Shown: positions 22,021-37,026, counted from the first letter of the stretch. The stretch is DNA of 64,000 bases from Palaemon carinicauda (GCF_036898095.1 NC_090768.1:54158434-54222433), one strand, 5' to 3'. Numbers and translations: made by a program. Notes: generated from the letters alone by a model not told the origin.

Positions 22021-23150
22021 GGCTATATTCAAGAAAGATATGCAGGGTATAACAGGATCATTTCAACATGTACAAAGTGCATGCGAATACTTAAACAATT
22101 TAAGACTCATGGGTGGTAGGTCTCCTTCTAGTCAAAACAAGTTGAAAGCTATTCAAGACTCTGCTGTTTTTTAATATCATAATCCTTATTTTGAATCATT
22201 AGTAAGATATTTTGTCTAATCTTTATTTGATCTTCAACAGTCAAAGATTGAGCATCCAGCATATCATACTGTAACAGCCATTCATGAAATAATTGTTTGA
22301 CTTGAGGTAACAACGCTAACACAACTTCAGTCGGGATAAAGTACAGCTCGAACCTGTACTGTATGTCTTGTGCAACGGAGAAACTACTGTAAGATCGCAA
22401 AAACAGCATACAGTAGATTTTATTTATGTACAACATTCATTGTCTGAGAATGAGCGATGAAAAGTCGGAACCGACATAAGTCAGACTGATATGAAGAGTG
22501 GTACTATTACTCAGTTTGTCTAATGTGACAAATTGACACCATCTTGGTCTCAGATCAGAAATCCTAAAATAGAGCACATTTTCTCACAATGCGAAGAATT
22601 GGCTGAACCGGTTTGCAATATCTCAACCTTTTATAAAATCAAAATAATTTTCCTTCACAAAATTTGGACAGGGAAATCAAGCATTAACATAGCCACATGA
22701 CTGAAAGACTGCTGTTCTTTTATTAAAACCTTACCAATTTACTTGTAGAGATTTTGAGTGCTGGAATACTTAGTAGTAATTTTATTTTCAGACAATTTGT
22801 AAAAAAATTCCCCTTGCATTTCTTTTACATCTTAACTTTTATCTTATTGAGCACTGTATCTTATATATTTCACAGATATTCTTATTAAGAAGTTTGAACA
22901 AAATTGGAATAGGGGGAAAAAGTTGTGACCTTTTTATAAAAATAACGTACGTGTTAATATGGAAATGGGAGCAATTAACCAAAAGATAAGCAGTTGCCTA
23001 AAACCATCAGATGTTTACTGTTGGTCATCAGGATATGTAAAACTAATAGACCAACTGATAAACTGAACACTTAGTCCACTAATTAAATTCTTATACAGTA
23101 CAGTATATAGCATTACCTATAATAAAAATATGAATGAATTAAGATGGCAT
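22021..23150. other. Non-coding stretch between Tigger relic and 2A LINE
   Basis: A 95-codon minus ORF at 22436-22149 contains LLPQVKQLFHEWLLQYDML but I recognise no family. The rest is AT-rich with no supported feature. Confidence 0.3.
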
Positions 23151-23396
23151 ATTATTATTATTATTATTACTATCCAAGCTACAACCCTAGTTGGAAAAGC
23201 AAGATGCTATAAGCCCAGGGGCTCCAACAGGGAAAAATAGCCCAGTGAGGAAAGGAAATAAGGAAATAAATAAATGAAGAGAACAAATTAACAATAAAGC
23301 ATTCTAAAAACAGTAACAACGTCAAAACAGACATGTCATATATAAACTATTAACAGCATCAAAAACAAATATGTCATAAATAAACTATAAAAAGAC

Positions 23397-24891
23397 TCAT
23401 GTCCGCCTGGTCAACAAAAAAGCATTTGCTCCAACTTTGAACTTTTGAAGTTCTACTGATTCAACCACCCGATTAGGAAGATCATTCCACAACTTGGTAA
23501 CAGCTGGAATAAAACTTCTGGAGTACTGCGTAGTACTGAGCCTCGTGATGGAGAAGGCCTGGCTATTTGAATTAACTGCCTGCCTAGTATTACGAACAGG
23601 ATAGAATTGTCCAGGGAGATCTGAATGTAAAGGATGGTCAGAGTTATGAAAAATCTTATGCAACATGCATAATGAACTAATTAAACGACGGTGCCAGAGA
23701 TTAATATCTAGATCAGGAATAAGAAATTTAATAGACCGTAAGTTTCTGTCCAACAAATTAAGATGAGAATCAGCAGCTGAAGACCAGACAGGAGAACAAT
23801 ACTCAAAACAAGGTAGAATGAAAGAATTAAAACACTTCTTCAGAATAGATTGATCACCGAAAATCTTGAAAGACTTTCTCAATAAGCCTATTTTTTGTGC
23901 AATTGAAGAAGACAGAGACCTTATATGTTTCTCAAAAGTAAATTTACTGTCGAGAATCACACCTAAAATTTTGAAAGTCATACATATTTAAAGAAACATT
24001 ATCAATACTGAGATCCGGATGTTGAGGAGCTACCGTCCTTGATCTACTTACAATCATACTTTGAGTTTTGTTAGGATTCAACTTCATACCCCATAATTTG
24101 CACCATGCACTAATTCTAGCTAAATCTCTATTAAGGGATTCACCAACCCCAGATCTACATTCAGGGGATGGAATTGATGCAAAGAGAGTAGCATCATCTG
24201 CATATGCAACAAGTTTGTTTTCTAGGCCAAACCACATGTCATGTGTATATAGTATGAAAAGTAATGGGCCAAGAACACTACCCTGTGGAACACCGGATAT
24301 CACGTTCCTATAATCACTATGGTGCCCATCAACAACAACTCTTTGAGATCTATTACTTAAAAAATTAATAATAATGCTAAGAAACAACCCACCCACTCCC
24401 AACTGTTTCAGTTTGAAAACAAGGGCCTCATGATTAATACGGTCAAAGGCAGCACTAAAATCAAGGCCAATCATACGAACTTCCCGACCACAATCAAGGG
24501 ATTTCTGTACAGCATTGGAGATTGTAAGAAGGGCATCACATGCTCCAAGGCCTTTACGAAAACCAAATTGCAAACTAGGGAGTAGATGATTACCTTCAGC
24601 AAACCTATTAAGACGTTTTGCTAGAAGACGTTCAAAAACTTTAGATAATATGGGAGTTATGGAAATTGGGTGGTAATCAGTGGGACTTGAGCTACCACAA
24701 ACACATTTACATAGAGGAGTAACATTACCAATTCTCCAACTAGTGCTAAAAGCTCCTCTTCTTGCTAACTTGCTCAAAATAACAGATAACTTTGGAGCTA
24801 AGAAATCTGCTGTCTTTATAAAAAACAAAGGAAAAATACCATTTGGGTCTACACCTCCATAAGCATCAAGGTCCATCAACAGAGCTTTAAT
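23397..24891 (-). pseudogene. LINE reverse transcriptase domain, frameshifted
   Basis: Frame 24891-23944 carries the RT palm: the opening GGVDPNGIFP, a YHPISITPILSKVFERL block, FGFRKG, LDFSAAFDRINH (first catalytic Asp), SGVPQGSVLGPLLF and YADDATLF (catalytic Asp pair). A frameshift near 23975 moves the reading to 23981-23397, which holds ILGVILDSKFTFEKHI, FILPCFEYCSPVWS and LWNDLPNRVVE. The plus-strand copy at 5653 reads through the first junction in one frame, so the ancestral enzyme was continuous. The frame joins directly to the endonuclease ORF upstream, separated only by an in-frame TAG. Confidence 0.9.
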
Positions 24892-26343
24892 CTAACGAGA
24901 TCGAAAAGCTAAACTAGTTAGTTTAGCCTCAGGAAAACAGGAAAGAGGAAGTTCAAGTTTTCCATTACTCTGTTTACTGTCAAAAACATCAGCCAAAAGG
25001 GTTGCCTTTTCCTTTGGACAGTGAGTGACTGAGCCATCTGGTTTAAGTAAAGGAGGAACTGTTGCATCTACACCAAAGAGTGCAGATTTAAGGGTAGACC
25101 ACCATTTATGTTCCTGAGTTGTACCAGAAAGTGTTTCTTTTATGGTTAAATTGTACTCCTTTTCAGTTGAGGCATAAACTCTCTGAGCAAAAGCTCGAAG
25201 CTGAGTATAGTTGTTCCAGGTCAAATCTAATCTGTTCCCCTTCCAAAGATGATAGGCCTCCTGTTTCTCCAAATAAGCACGTCTACAATCATCATTGAAC
25301 CACGGTTTGTCCTTCACTCGGTACCTTAGCACACGAGAAGGGATACGCCTATCAATTATGTTGACTAGATTCTCATTCAAAGGGACAACAGGATCTACAC
25401 TATTATATAATTGTGACCAATTCAAGCACAAAAGATCATGTAAAATCCCATTCCAGTCTGCTTGGGATCTCATATAAATTTTACAAGAATATGATATATC
25501 AGGGACAGGCTGCTCAGTCTTCACTAATAATGAAATCAAGGCATGATCAGATGTCCCGACTGGAGAACCAACCTTACTAGTTATAACGCCAGGGGAGTCA
25601 GTGTATACGAGGTCCAAGCAATTACCAGACCTGTGAGTAGCTTCATTTATGATTTGCTCACAGCCTGATTCAGAGGCAAAGTCTAAAGCTCTTAAGCCAT
25701 GGCGATCGGTAGGAGAGATAGAACTTAACCACTCCCTATGGTGAGCATTAAAATCACCAACAAAGACAAAAGAAGCCTTTCTATCATCTTCTTGTATCTT
25801 AGCCATAATGGTAAGAAGACAATCGAAGATAGAATCATCTAAGTCTGGATTCCGGTAGATCGAACACAAATAAAAGTTGTTATGCCTGCCACAAACTTTT
25901 ATTACCTGGATCTCATGACATCCACATTGATAGCAGGACTTATGAGAAGCAGGGTACTCGGTCCTAATATACACCGCCATTCCCCTGGCCCTAGGGATGG
26001 CATCACGTTTCAACATTATTGGCTTCTTAAAACCAGTTATAAGGAGCTCAGATGAGTGCCTCATATTAGAAACCAAAGTTTCTGAGCACAAAAGAATATC
26101 ATACTGTCTGGACGCAACTGTAAGGTCTTGGATATTTGCATGAAGACCACGAATATTGCAATACAGAAGACGACATTGACGAAATCTAGGACGTACTGGT
26201 CCCGGATTTCGCTCAATGTCTCCAGACAGCATAAGAATTAATAGAAATAAAAAAGAGACAGCATACTTAAAAACTAGATTAACAAGAATTATAACAAAAA
26301 CAATACGTACAGAATTATAAACAAAGTGATTGATGATACCCAT
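24892..26343 (-). CDS. LINE ORF: hydrophobic leader, 2A peptide and APE-type endonuclease (483 aa)
   Basis: Residues 1-40 form a strongly hydrophobic N-terminus (VFVIILVNLVF..., FLFLLILML). Residues 41-49 are GDIERNPGP, a perfect match to the D-(V/I)-E-x-N-P-G-P consensus of 2A ribosome-skipping peptides; skipping would fall between Gly48 and Pro49 (codon 26199-26197). The endonuclease follows with its diagnostic motifs: YCNIRGL (~62), CSETLV (~86), GDFNAHHREW (~196), a DRHG segment and a TSDHALI motif. The function is target-site nicking for reverse transcription. The frame stops at TAG 24892-24894 before the RT domain, which continues in the same frame; this is a mutation in this copy. Confidence 0.85.
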   Translation of the reverse strand: MGIINHFVYNSVRIVFVIILVNLVFKYAVSFLFLLILMLSGDIERNPGPVRPRFRQCRLLYCNIRGLHANIQDLTVASRQYDILLCSETLVSNMRHSSELLITGFKKPIMLKRDAIPRARGMAVYIRTEYPASHKSCYQCGCHEIQVIKVCGRHNNFYLCSIYRNPDLDDSIFDCLLTIMAKIQEDDRKASFVFVGDFNAHHREWLSSISPTDRHGLRALDFASESGCEQIINEATHRSGNCLDLVYTDSPGVITSKVGSPVGTSDHALISLLVKTEQPVPDISYSCKIYMRSQADWNGILHDLLCLNWSQLYNSVDPVVPLNENLVNIIDRRIPSRVLRYRVKDKPWFNDDCRRAYLEKQEAYHLWKGNRLDLTWNNYTQLRAFAQRVYASTEKEYNLTIKETLSGTTQEHKWWSTLKSALFGVDATVPPLLKPDGSVTHCPKEKATLLADVFDSKQSNGKLELPLSCFPEAKLTSLAFRSR

Positions 26344-27034
26344 AGACTATAGTAAAAAGTCGGAAAAACTGGTCAACATGGAGGAGCCGATACACCATGC
26401 AAGGCTAAATACCCTCCAGGATAGCCACTTCAACTGAAGGGAGGACAGTAAGGATGGTTTTGAGAAGAAAAATAATCAGAAAAAGGAAAAGACAACCTCT
26501 TGATAAACCACCAGGCATCCATGGCCCTTCTATTAAGCCTGCCCAACACACCATTTCAAAAAAACAAGAGGAAGAAAAAAAATAAGATAGAACAGTGTGC
26601 CTGAGTGTACCCTCAAGCAAGAGAACTCCAACCCAAGACAGTGGAAGACCATGGTACAGAGGCTATGGCACTACCCAAGACTAGAGAACAGTGGTTTAAT
26701 TTTGGAGTGTCCTTCTCCTAGAAGAGCTGCTTACCACAGCTAAAGAGTCTCTTCTACCCTTACCAAGAGGAAAGTACACTGAACAAATTGCAGTACAGTA
26801 ATTAACCCCTTGGGTGAAGATGTGTTAAGTATCTCATTGTTGTCAGATGTATGAGGAAAGACGAGAATATGTAAAGAATAGGCCAAACTATTCTGTGTAA
26901 GTGTAGGCAAAGAAAAAATAAGCCGTGACCAGAGAGAGGGATCCAATGCATTACTGTCTGGCCAGTCAAAGGATCCAATACCTCTCTAGTGGTAGTATCC
27001 CAACGGGCGGCTGGTGCCCTGGCCAACCTACTAC
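26344..27034 (-). other. LINE 5' UTR
   Basis: Region upstream of the LINE ORF. It contains several short ATG-initiated frames (for example 26946-26740, 26620-26405) that do not match one another in the homologous copy at 61250-61692, so I treat it as untranslated. Its first ~440 nt are conserved in the non-autonomous derivatives, which suggests that it holds the internal promoter expected of LINEs. Confidence 0.6.
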
Positions 27035-30000
27035 CTACTACCTATTTTGTAAAATCAAATATTTATACATAATTGCCATGAAAATGATGAAAACTGATTA
27101 AAATTGACATGGAGATTTTCTCCTCATGAGGTTATAGTCTGACAGCCTTCATCTTTGCTTTATCTGCTGACTTTTTTCATCATGCATTTTTTGGACATCT
27201 TAGTAGGGCTACAAACTGTGGGAATCACAAATCTGTTACTTTTTTTTTAACAAACAAAAGAGGACTAGCCTAAGATGTGTCCTTCCTGTGTACAGTCTAC
27301 ATTTCCTCTGGTTCTTCTCCTTAGCATACTATTAACAATTTGAAGTACAGTATTGTATAATCTATGTAAAATTCCCTCTCTTGAATCATAATATTCACAC
27401 AAAGTCATAATCCTCAACTCTGTTTATTGGATTCCTCTCTACCAACTGGTTCTCTTTAAGCTATTCATAGTTTTTTGTATCATAAAATTCTCAAATATCG
27501 ATTACCTTTAGTATGCAATCAATCACCAAACAGAGCAGTTTTGTATCTCTTCAGACAAGGCTTTCTCTAGGTAGCTCGAAAACATATAAGCAAATTAATC
27601 GTTTCTAATTTCTATATAATTAAAAGATATCATGTAGCAAAAATAGCAAATAGATATTGCACAGGCAATCTGTACCTTTATGCTTAGAATGTTAAGATGC
27701 CTCTTGACCAACCACAGATACCGTGATATGCTATTTGTTTGCTGCCTGCAAGACCATCCTTTTCAGCACTATCAAGAAGCTGCTGTTGACACTGGGGTAT
27801 TATACCTACAGACGCTGAAGTGATTATTATATGAGTGAGCTTCCACTAAAGTGTTCTTTTGAGTTCTTTCCACATAGAAAAAAATAGGTACACATGTTCC
27901 AATAAATAAAATACAATTTCTGTACTAGGTAAATAAAATGTTTTACCAATACAAAAGGATGCCTACATAAAACAACAAAAATAACAAATGCAGTAAAATT
28001 AAGACAAACAAAAACTAAAAGAACAAATCAATCCCCAAATAGCTAGTCATTAGTATCAGTAACTTGGATTTTCTTTACAAGAGTTAGAACATGATACTGT
28101 AATGGTAAATTATAAAAATAAATTCATTGGTTACACTCAATCCATGACACTTGGAATGTATATTTACATCTCTCATTGCCTGAATATTATTGTGGCTCAC
28201 TATAATAGTGCACATCATAACCATTGTAGGTAGAAACTATTTTATCAGAGGCATACTCCAGCTTTTAATTAGAATGCTGTAGCTGTTCATTTAAAATAAT
28301 CCTTAATACCTTTCCCGAATAACCAAATTAAAACATAAAACCAACAAAACACAATAAAACCAAATTCAATTCTAGACCTACAGCATCTCGCTACAATATT
28401 TCATTGCCAAAGCGTGCAACACATATGCCACTTGTCTGTATAGGTACAAGTGAAACTACAAATTAAAATGTCATAGTTTCTTTGATCAACAATATGCATA
28501 AGACATCTAGAAATTTTCAGTAACAGACTATTGTAAACAATAATGATTACACTCTTAAATAATGGTAATCATACACTCTACGGCCCACAAGGATTTCAAG
28601 ACCACATAGGTCATGGAAATGAGACCAAAATGATTGCTTTGGGTTAAGTAATACAGACGCATGTTCACACACGAGCACACGCAAACACATACATTTTTCC
28701 AAGTGCTACTATGATTCTTATAATTAACCAAAACAGCAAAAAAATATATTTAACCATAATGGTTTTTCAAATCTCATTTGCAGAACTGCCATAAATATAT
28801 AACCTTTCTCAAAGTATATTCGTTCTCCCTTTCCAAGCAAACTCTATGACCTTGGAATTCCTTGTGGAACATCAATCATCAGGAAAATCCACAAAAAAGT
28901 ATTTTATATACAAAACATCGAAATATCCGATGGTCCCTAGAAGAGATGGAATTAGAAAAAATAAAGCTTAAAAACGACCAATTTTAACTTGTTTTGACTG
29001 AAAAAAATCCATGACTAAAAATAAAAATTGCATGGGTCATATGCAAAGTATAAAAAAATTAGCATTTACTGTACAATGATACAATACTAGAACATAGTAC
29101 AGGTTCAACTGAGTCCAAGAAAAGAAAATTCCATAGCCAGGGCCCTTATTTTTTTTACACTAAGACCACTAAAAACTAATACACCCTGGTCACTTGTCTC
29201 TGCAGGAAATCACTTCCGTTGGAAAAAAATAATTCAACTTTATACAAGTTTGCACAATCTTGCAAACAGCAAGAAAAACCGATATTACAATATTCATCTG
29301 CATATTTCATATGGCACCCTCTTTCATAGTAAATGCGGTAAGTACCATGATCCCTTTAAAAATATTAAGATAAAATAAAAATGTTATAATAGTTTTGAAT
29401 GAAATTATTAGAGAAAAGCAAATCATAAAATACCTGTACCCTTTTATCAAATTTTGTCATGAGAAAAGTAACCGCCTGCATTTGCTATGAAAGGAGTTAC
29501 CATCATGAAGTACATAATACACAAATGCATATGCTATTAGTCTTGGCATAATAAGAGCTATGCGAAAGGATAAAAAACAAAAAATCACGTGACGAGATGC
29601 ACACGCACAAGTTATACACCCATCGCAAAATGCTGACTAAATAGTACCAGTAATATAGCTTAATGGCATTTAGGAATGTCCCAGATTCTACAGGGGTCTC
29701 AAAACTTCCAGAGCTATACTAATTTTACTGTTAGTCAGACTTGAACCCGTTTAGAACACAATATACTATACAAGTCTGCATTGACTCTTAAAAGCTGAAG
29801 AGATGCCACAACATTCAAAACTTGATGATTCAATTGGCTAATTTATAGTTCCCTTTTCTAAAAGTGAAACATTTATATAGCATAAAAAACTATTGCAATA
29901 GTGTCAAACCTTGCAAGGAACTTCAGTTCCAATAAATCTTTTCATGAATCTTGAACTAACCATGTCAATAAATGAAAAATTAAATAATGCAATGACAGTT

Positions 30001-31590
30001 TCGAAATGGATAATGGTATATGTATACCTATGCCATACATGTCTATGTTAATTTCTAAATAAAGTGGCAATGAGAAGCTTGGTCCTATCGTTTTAAAAGA
30101 AAATTATAAACTTCAGCAGAATTTCAGTACATATTGTTTGCATCTCACTTCAAAATATTATATTTCAGCGTCTAATTTATACAGTACAAGAACAAGTTTT
30201 CTTCATGATGAACACGTGATGTTGAACATGGATTCTAGTACTTATTCAATAGATTTACCTATGGATACAAAGTTACAAATACTTTATTGTCGAAAAATAG
30301 CTAATGTTATATAGATTCTCGAAAATATTTAAAAGTGAAGTGAGAAATGGTTTTTTACTTAGGTATATATCAAAGTTCATTTCTGGAAACTATGTTAGGT
30401 AACACACTGTACAAATTATGTACAACAATCATTAAAAAGAATGTGCACCATGTTTCGTCAACATGTTGTACGCCACACACCCAGTTACTTTGTGCTTTAG
30501 AATTGCTTCTATAAATTAATTCTATAGTACTTGATTCAGTGTAACGAAGAAGTGACATTGAAATGTTCATTTCTTAACCTACTCTTTTACTGTACCTTTA
30601 CAGATCTTAAAAATGTATTTGGTTTGTGAGCCTTTTTTTCCAGAGATGTTTGATTTAAAATTCAAGAGCCTTTAACTTACTATACAATTTAAGATACAGT
30701 AAACTAACTTCAAAAGGCTGTGCAACTTTAACATTACAATATTCATGTAATGAAGGTGTTACTCCTATTTCATGACAATTTTTACAGTTTACAGAGCTGA
30801 CAAAAATACATCTGATCTTGCAAAAAATTGCATTCCACCAAGATCCTAATTAAAATAAAAATAGCTGAGCATGAGGTGACATGCATTGTATTAATGAAGT
30901 AATTGACATTTTGGAATGGGTATCCAGAGCTTAATTACTTTCTCTGTAACAATGTTCTTCAATAAAATGCCATGGAAAAATCTTTTAATACTTTGAGAGC
31001 TATGAGTGATTATAAAGCATGATATATTGAGACAACATAAAACTATTAACAAGTACTTTGTACTTAACATTAAATATGATACTAAGTATTTTTCCATGAA
31101 TAGAACAAGGCTAAAGTATGAGTGCCAAGATATGTTTGACCACAAATTGTAAACAGAAGTAGAAGAGGCAACAAAATAATACAAAACCATAGGCCCTCCT
31201 ATGAGATTCAGTAAGGGCACTCCAATAGTTTGACCAATGTTACAGCATCTACTATGCAGTGGGGAGACGATTTACTTGTTTTTTTAGTCCCAAGAATAAA
31301 TAGAGTAATGGAATCTCTTAGAGTGACATGAAGGGAACCACTAGGATTTTTTCTGCTGGGATTTGAAGGAATGCCAAACATGTTAAAGAATGAAATTTAA
31401 ATGATCCACCAAAAGGGGTTGTTATCAGAGAAATGTTCACACAACAATATTATGTATGTATATGTTACTCTTAACAGGGGATAGCTCTAAAGAATGGTAC
31501 AGTTATTATCGCATTCATGATTTAACTGCGGAACCATACATGAACTTTCTGTACAGAAAACTCCCCTACTTACAATGCATAATTTACCTC
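27035..31590. other. Long AT-rich stretch with no supported gene or element
   Basis: About 4.5 kb without recognisable transposon or coding motifs, unusual in this repeat-dense window. It lies downstream of the nAChR stop codon on that gene's strand, so part could belong to a long 3' UTR or intergenic DNA. The ORFs here (30370-30570, 30891-31220) show nothing recognisable. Confidence 0.4.
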
Positions 31591-31594
31591 TATC

Positions 31595-31870
31595 TTGCAT
31601 AAGCAAATAGAAAGATTCCACTTAAGATGGTTCAGCCATAGACAACGAATGCCTGAATATAGGGATGTACGGCAAATTGTGAAATGGGTTCCTAAAGGTA
31701 GAAGATGGCGTGGAAGACCGAGATTGAGATGGAAGGATGGTATAAATGAGATTCTTGAAGAATGCAGTATGGAATACAATGATGCTAAAGATATATAACA
31801 AGAACGTCTGGAATGGAGACGAATAATTAGGAATCTCCTCAACCGACAGACAGTAGTCTAACTGGCGTTT
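31595..31870 (+). pseudogene. RTE-like LINE RT C-terminal relic
   Basis: The plus frame reads IERFHLRWFSHRQRMPEYR, VKWVPKGRRWRGRPRLRWKD and, past one stop, QERLEWRRIIRN. This is the 'LRWFGHVxRM...GRRxRGRPRxRWxD...W' pattern at the C-terminus of RTE-like and related LINE proteins. The catalytic region is absent. Confidence 0.65.
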
Positions 31871-31899
31871 GGGTGAGCAGCGAGCTTGCATAAACTCAG

Positions 31900-32340
31900 G
31901 CAAATCCTGGATATTACCATTCCTCTCCGATTACATTTTCTCATCATCTATCCACATCTTTCTTGTCCTTTCCTTCGCCTTCATAATTTTATTGTTATAA
32001 ACTCTTCTTACCAACATATCATACTCAGTTCCACAAGACAAAATCACCATAAAACACAATGATCCATCCTTTTACCTATGCTAGCCTTTTGACACCACTT
32101 GCAATCCGCCTTGGCTTCCAAAGACATTGCAAGTACCTTCCAAATCTGCTGCTTAATGCCATGCTTAAAATATTCTGCAATAAACTTCTTTCATCCTATT
32201 ATCATCCACCGCATTTACTCCCAAATACTTTTATACATCAATCACTTTTATTTTCCAAGCATCCATATCAACATTAATTGGGTTCACCTTTCTTGTTTCT
32301 GTTTCTCTTCATGATTTTAATTTGGCTTACATTCACTCAC
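31900..32340 (-). pseudogene. Possible LINE RT thumb-region relic
   Basis: Read on the minus strand, broken frames give CIKVFGSKCGG, MKEVYCRI and short pieces in the order of the 'FKYLGV...DG..KEEV.HRI...L' segment of RTE-like LINEs. There are many stops and the match is weak. Confidence 0.25.
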
Positions 32341-32922
32341 ATTTTCCTTGTGTATCAACTTTTTTTTTTTAATAACTTTTCACAATTTCTCTTCAATTTC
32401 CTCAATCAATATCATATCATATTCTTTCTTTCTTTACACAATTCTGAACCATTTAAAAACACAAATCCTTCTCTCATTGTACATTAACTTTTGTACCAAT
32501 TCTCCAAGATACCATCACATTTCTTACACTTTCAATCTTTCGTACACTACATATAAAACACAAAAAGTTTATTTCAATAGCATCATTCCTTTTAGCTTTT
32601 ACTATATTTGTCTTAATTATCCAAACTCCTCTTCATAAAAGAAAGTGGGCTCAACATTGCCAATGGCAATAACACATTTGCTATATCACTGGTCACTTCA
32701 GCAGTAAAGTTAAGCAATGCTGGGAGTGATAAGTACAGTCGAGTACTTAGCTTTATGACTACCTAAATATTCCAGATAAACACATAAACCTACTTGATAC
32801 CCATACGGCCGAGCCAGGGGCTCACACCTCAAACCATAAATCTCTGCTGTAAAAAAAAGATGATAATGCCTTCTGGACTCACCCCTTTCAAGATGAAAAA
32901 GATTTACAGTTGAAAATATATA

Positions 32923-35540
<2,618 letters not shown>

Positions 35541-35756
35541 TCATTGCTGATTCTGTGATGCTGCTTTGCTCTGAGGTATTCCATCTTTCCCAGCTGCTAT
35601 GATCTCGGATAGCTTCACATCAATTGGTAGTCTGTCATCATACAGGGTCGGTGCCTGAAGGATGATGCCCGCTGTTCCGACTAACACTGCTAGAGTGAAA
35701 ATCCATAGAAACAATCTATCCAGCACCATTGCGACATATTTCCAGTCTTCTTTCAC
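35541..35756 (-). CDS. Nicotinic acetylcholine receptor alpha subunit, last coding exon (M4)
   Basis: The acceptor is attccag|gtgaaa (intron ends at 35757) and the frame runs to TGA at 35541. It starts [20 protein letters not shown], the pre-M4 helix and start of transmembrane segment M4, and continues through [20 protein letters not shown] to an extracellular C-terminus ending SQNQQ. This block is a hallmark of arthropod nAChR alpha subunits, which form acetylcholine-gated cation channels at cholinergic synapses. It joins in phase 0 to the exon ending ...REEESVR at 45546, across a 9.8-kb intron containing DIRS copy 1. The alpha number cannot be decided from this tail. The in-frame extension upstream to 35888 is intron. 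Confidence 0.93.
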   Translation of the reverse strand: MKEDWKYVAMVLDRLFLWIFTLAVLVGTAGIILQAPTLYDDRLPIDVKLSEIIAAGKDGIPQSKAASQNQQ

Positions 35757-35887
35757 CTGGAATATAAGATTTACATTAGCTTTCATTTTGTTGGTATAGA
35801 TATTAGTGATAAAGCATATATATAAATACAAAGAGAAATACATGTACCACACTTTAATCTTTAAAGCCAGATATTGTACATATGACA

Positions 35888-36700
35888 TATAAAGATGGAC
35901 ACAAAGACGTCATGCTTTTTCAACAAAAACCCTATTATCATTATTATTAATATTATTATTACTAGCAAAGCTTCAACCATAGTTAGAAAAGCAGAATGGT
36001 ATAAGCCCAATGGCTCCAACAAGTACATATGAAAACTTCTATTAACCCTTTTACCCCCAGGTTATTTGGAAATTTCCAACCCTTAACCCCCATGGGGTTA
36101 TTTTTTTCCCAGCACATTTTGCAGTATATTTTTTTCAAATTGCTCTAACAGCCTTAATTTTTGACATAGAGAGGTCAGGTTGGTGTCATTCTCTTGGAAA
36201 ATGCCTGAAGTTTCTCAAAAAATTATCAAAAATATGCAAAAAAAAAATTTAAATAGCATTTTTTTGCAAGGACGTACCGGTACGTCCATGGGGGTAAAGG
36301 GATGAGTTTTGTGAAACGTACCAGTACGTCCTTTGGGGGTAAAAGGTTAAGATGGATGCATAAAGATGTAATGCTTATGAAACCAGGGAGCTTACAATTT
36401 AACAAAAACCCTCTTATTATTATTATCATTGCTATTATCATTACTAGCAAAGCTACAACCATAGTTGGTAAAACAGAATGGTATAAGCCCAATGACTCCA
36501 ACAAGGAGAATAGGCCAGTGAGGAAGGAAACAAACCATATAAGAGAAGCAATGAATAAAAAATATGAAATATCTTAAGATCAGTATCAACATTAAAATAG
36601 ATCTGCCATACATAAACCATGAAAAGACACTTATGTTAACTTATTCAACATAAAAAAATCACTGCGAGTTTGGACTTCTGAAGTTTACCTTGTCAAGAAC
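35888..36700. repeat. Duplicated LINE tail split by a piggyBac-like MITE
   Basis: About 35888-36030 and 36351-36520 are two copies of the same segment: aagatgga.. and aaagacgtcatgct / aaagatgtaatgct, then 'caaaaaccct' plus ATT repeats, then the LINE tail 'actagcaaagct.caaccatagtt' with 'gaatggtataagcccaatg'. Both belong to a diverged relative of the LINE at 23151 (minus). The second copy continues through the 3' UTR into the C-terminal coding end (to about 36700). The MITE at 36042-36350 lies between them. Confidence 0.75.
36042..36350. mobile_element. piggyBac-like MITE with TTAA target duplication
   Basis: TTAA at 36042-36045 and 36347-36350 flanks a 301-bp element. Its ends are cccttttaccccca at the left and the inverse tgggggtaaaagg at the right. 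TTAA duplication and a CCC-start TIR are the signature of the piggyBac superfamily. Inside are a second pair of tacccc/gggg motifs and the perfect 16-bp palindrome gacgtaccggtacgtc (about 36271-36286). No ORF, so it is non-autonomous. Confidence 0.85.
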
Positions 36701-36742
36701 ATATTAAACTTCTGAAGTTTACCTAGTCAAGAACATATGACC
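36672..36742. repeat. ~35-bp tandem duplication
   Basis: acttctgaagtttacct(t/a)gt followed by caagaacatat occurs twice in a row (about 36672-36707 and 36708-36742), within the C-terminal end of the truncated LINE. Confidence 0.85.
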
Positions 36743-37026
36743 AAATATTTGAAACTGACATTCTTCATTGTAGCTTTGCACCTCGTTTCTCTGGATATTG
36801 TTTCAAGAATATATATGACAAGAGTATGGATATCACACAGAGCTTAGCAAGGTTAAAGTAATTCCGTTATCCGTAGTATTAAAGGGAAATATTTATTCTA
36901 GTGAAATAGCAGCAAGACAGGAAGAAATGCAGAAAAGATAGTGGTCCAAATTGAATCAGTGATCAGTGATAATAATATAGGACAATAAAAGTTAAATGAT
37001 GGTCCAAGTATACAATACATCAAAAT

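Larger units (their letters stand above)
23151..27034 (-). mobile_element. Nearly full-length LINE of the CR1/L2/Rex1-like group with 2A leader
   Basis: A 3.9-kb non-LTR retrotransposon on the minus strand. It has a ~690-nt 5' UTR (27034-26344), one long ORF encoding a hydrophobic leader with a 2A motif, an APE-type endonuclease and a reverse transcriptase, then a ~245-nt 3' UTR ending in a (TAA)n tail (23151-23168). The 5' boundary is set by where homology with the copy at 61140-61692 stops ('ccaacctactac'). One nonsense codon (24892-24894) and one frameshift (near 23975) inactivate it. The 3' tail is the source of many short repeats in the window. Confidence 0.85.

Noticed and set aside
24892..24894. 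TAG as a genuine end of an endonuclease-only ORF
   Set aside because: The RT domain continues in the same frame immediately after it, as in single-ORF LINE pol proteins; best read as a nonsense mutation.
35757..35888. Upstream extension of the nAChR last exon to the ATG at 35888
   Set aside because: The acceptor attccag and phase-0 join to 45546 place the exon start at 35756; the extension is intron that happens to be open.
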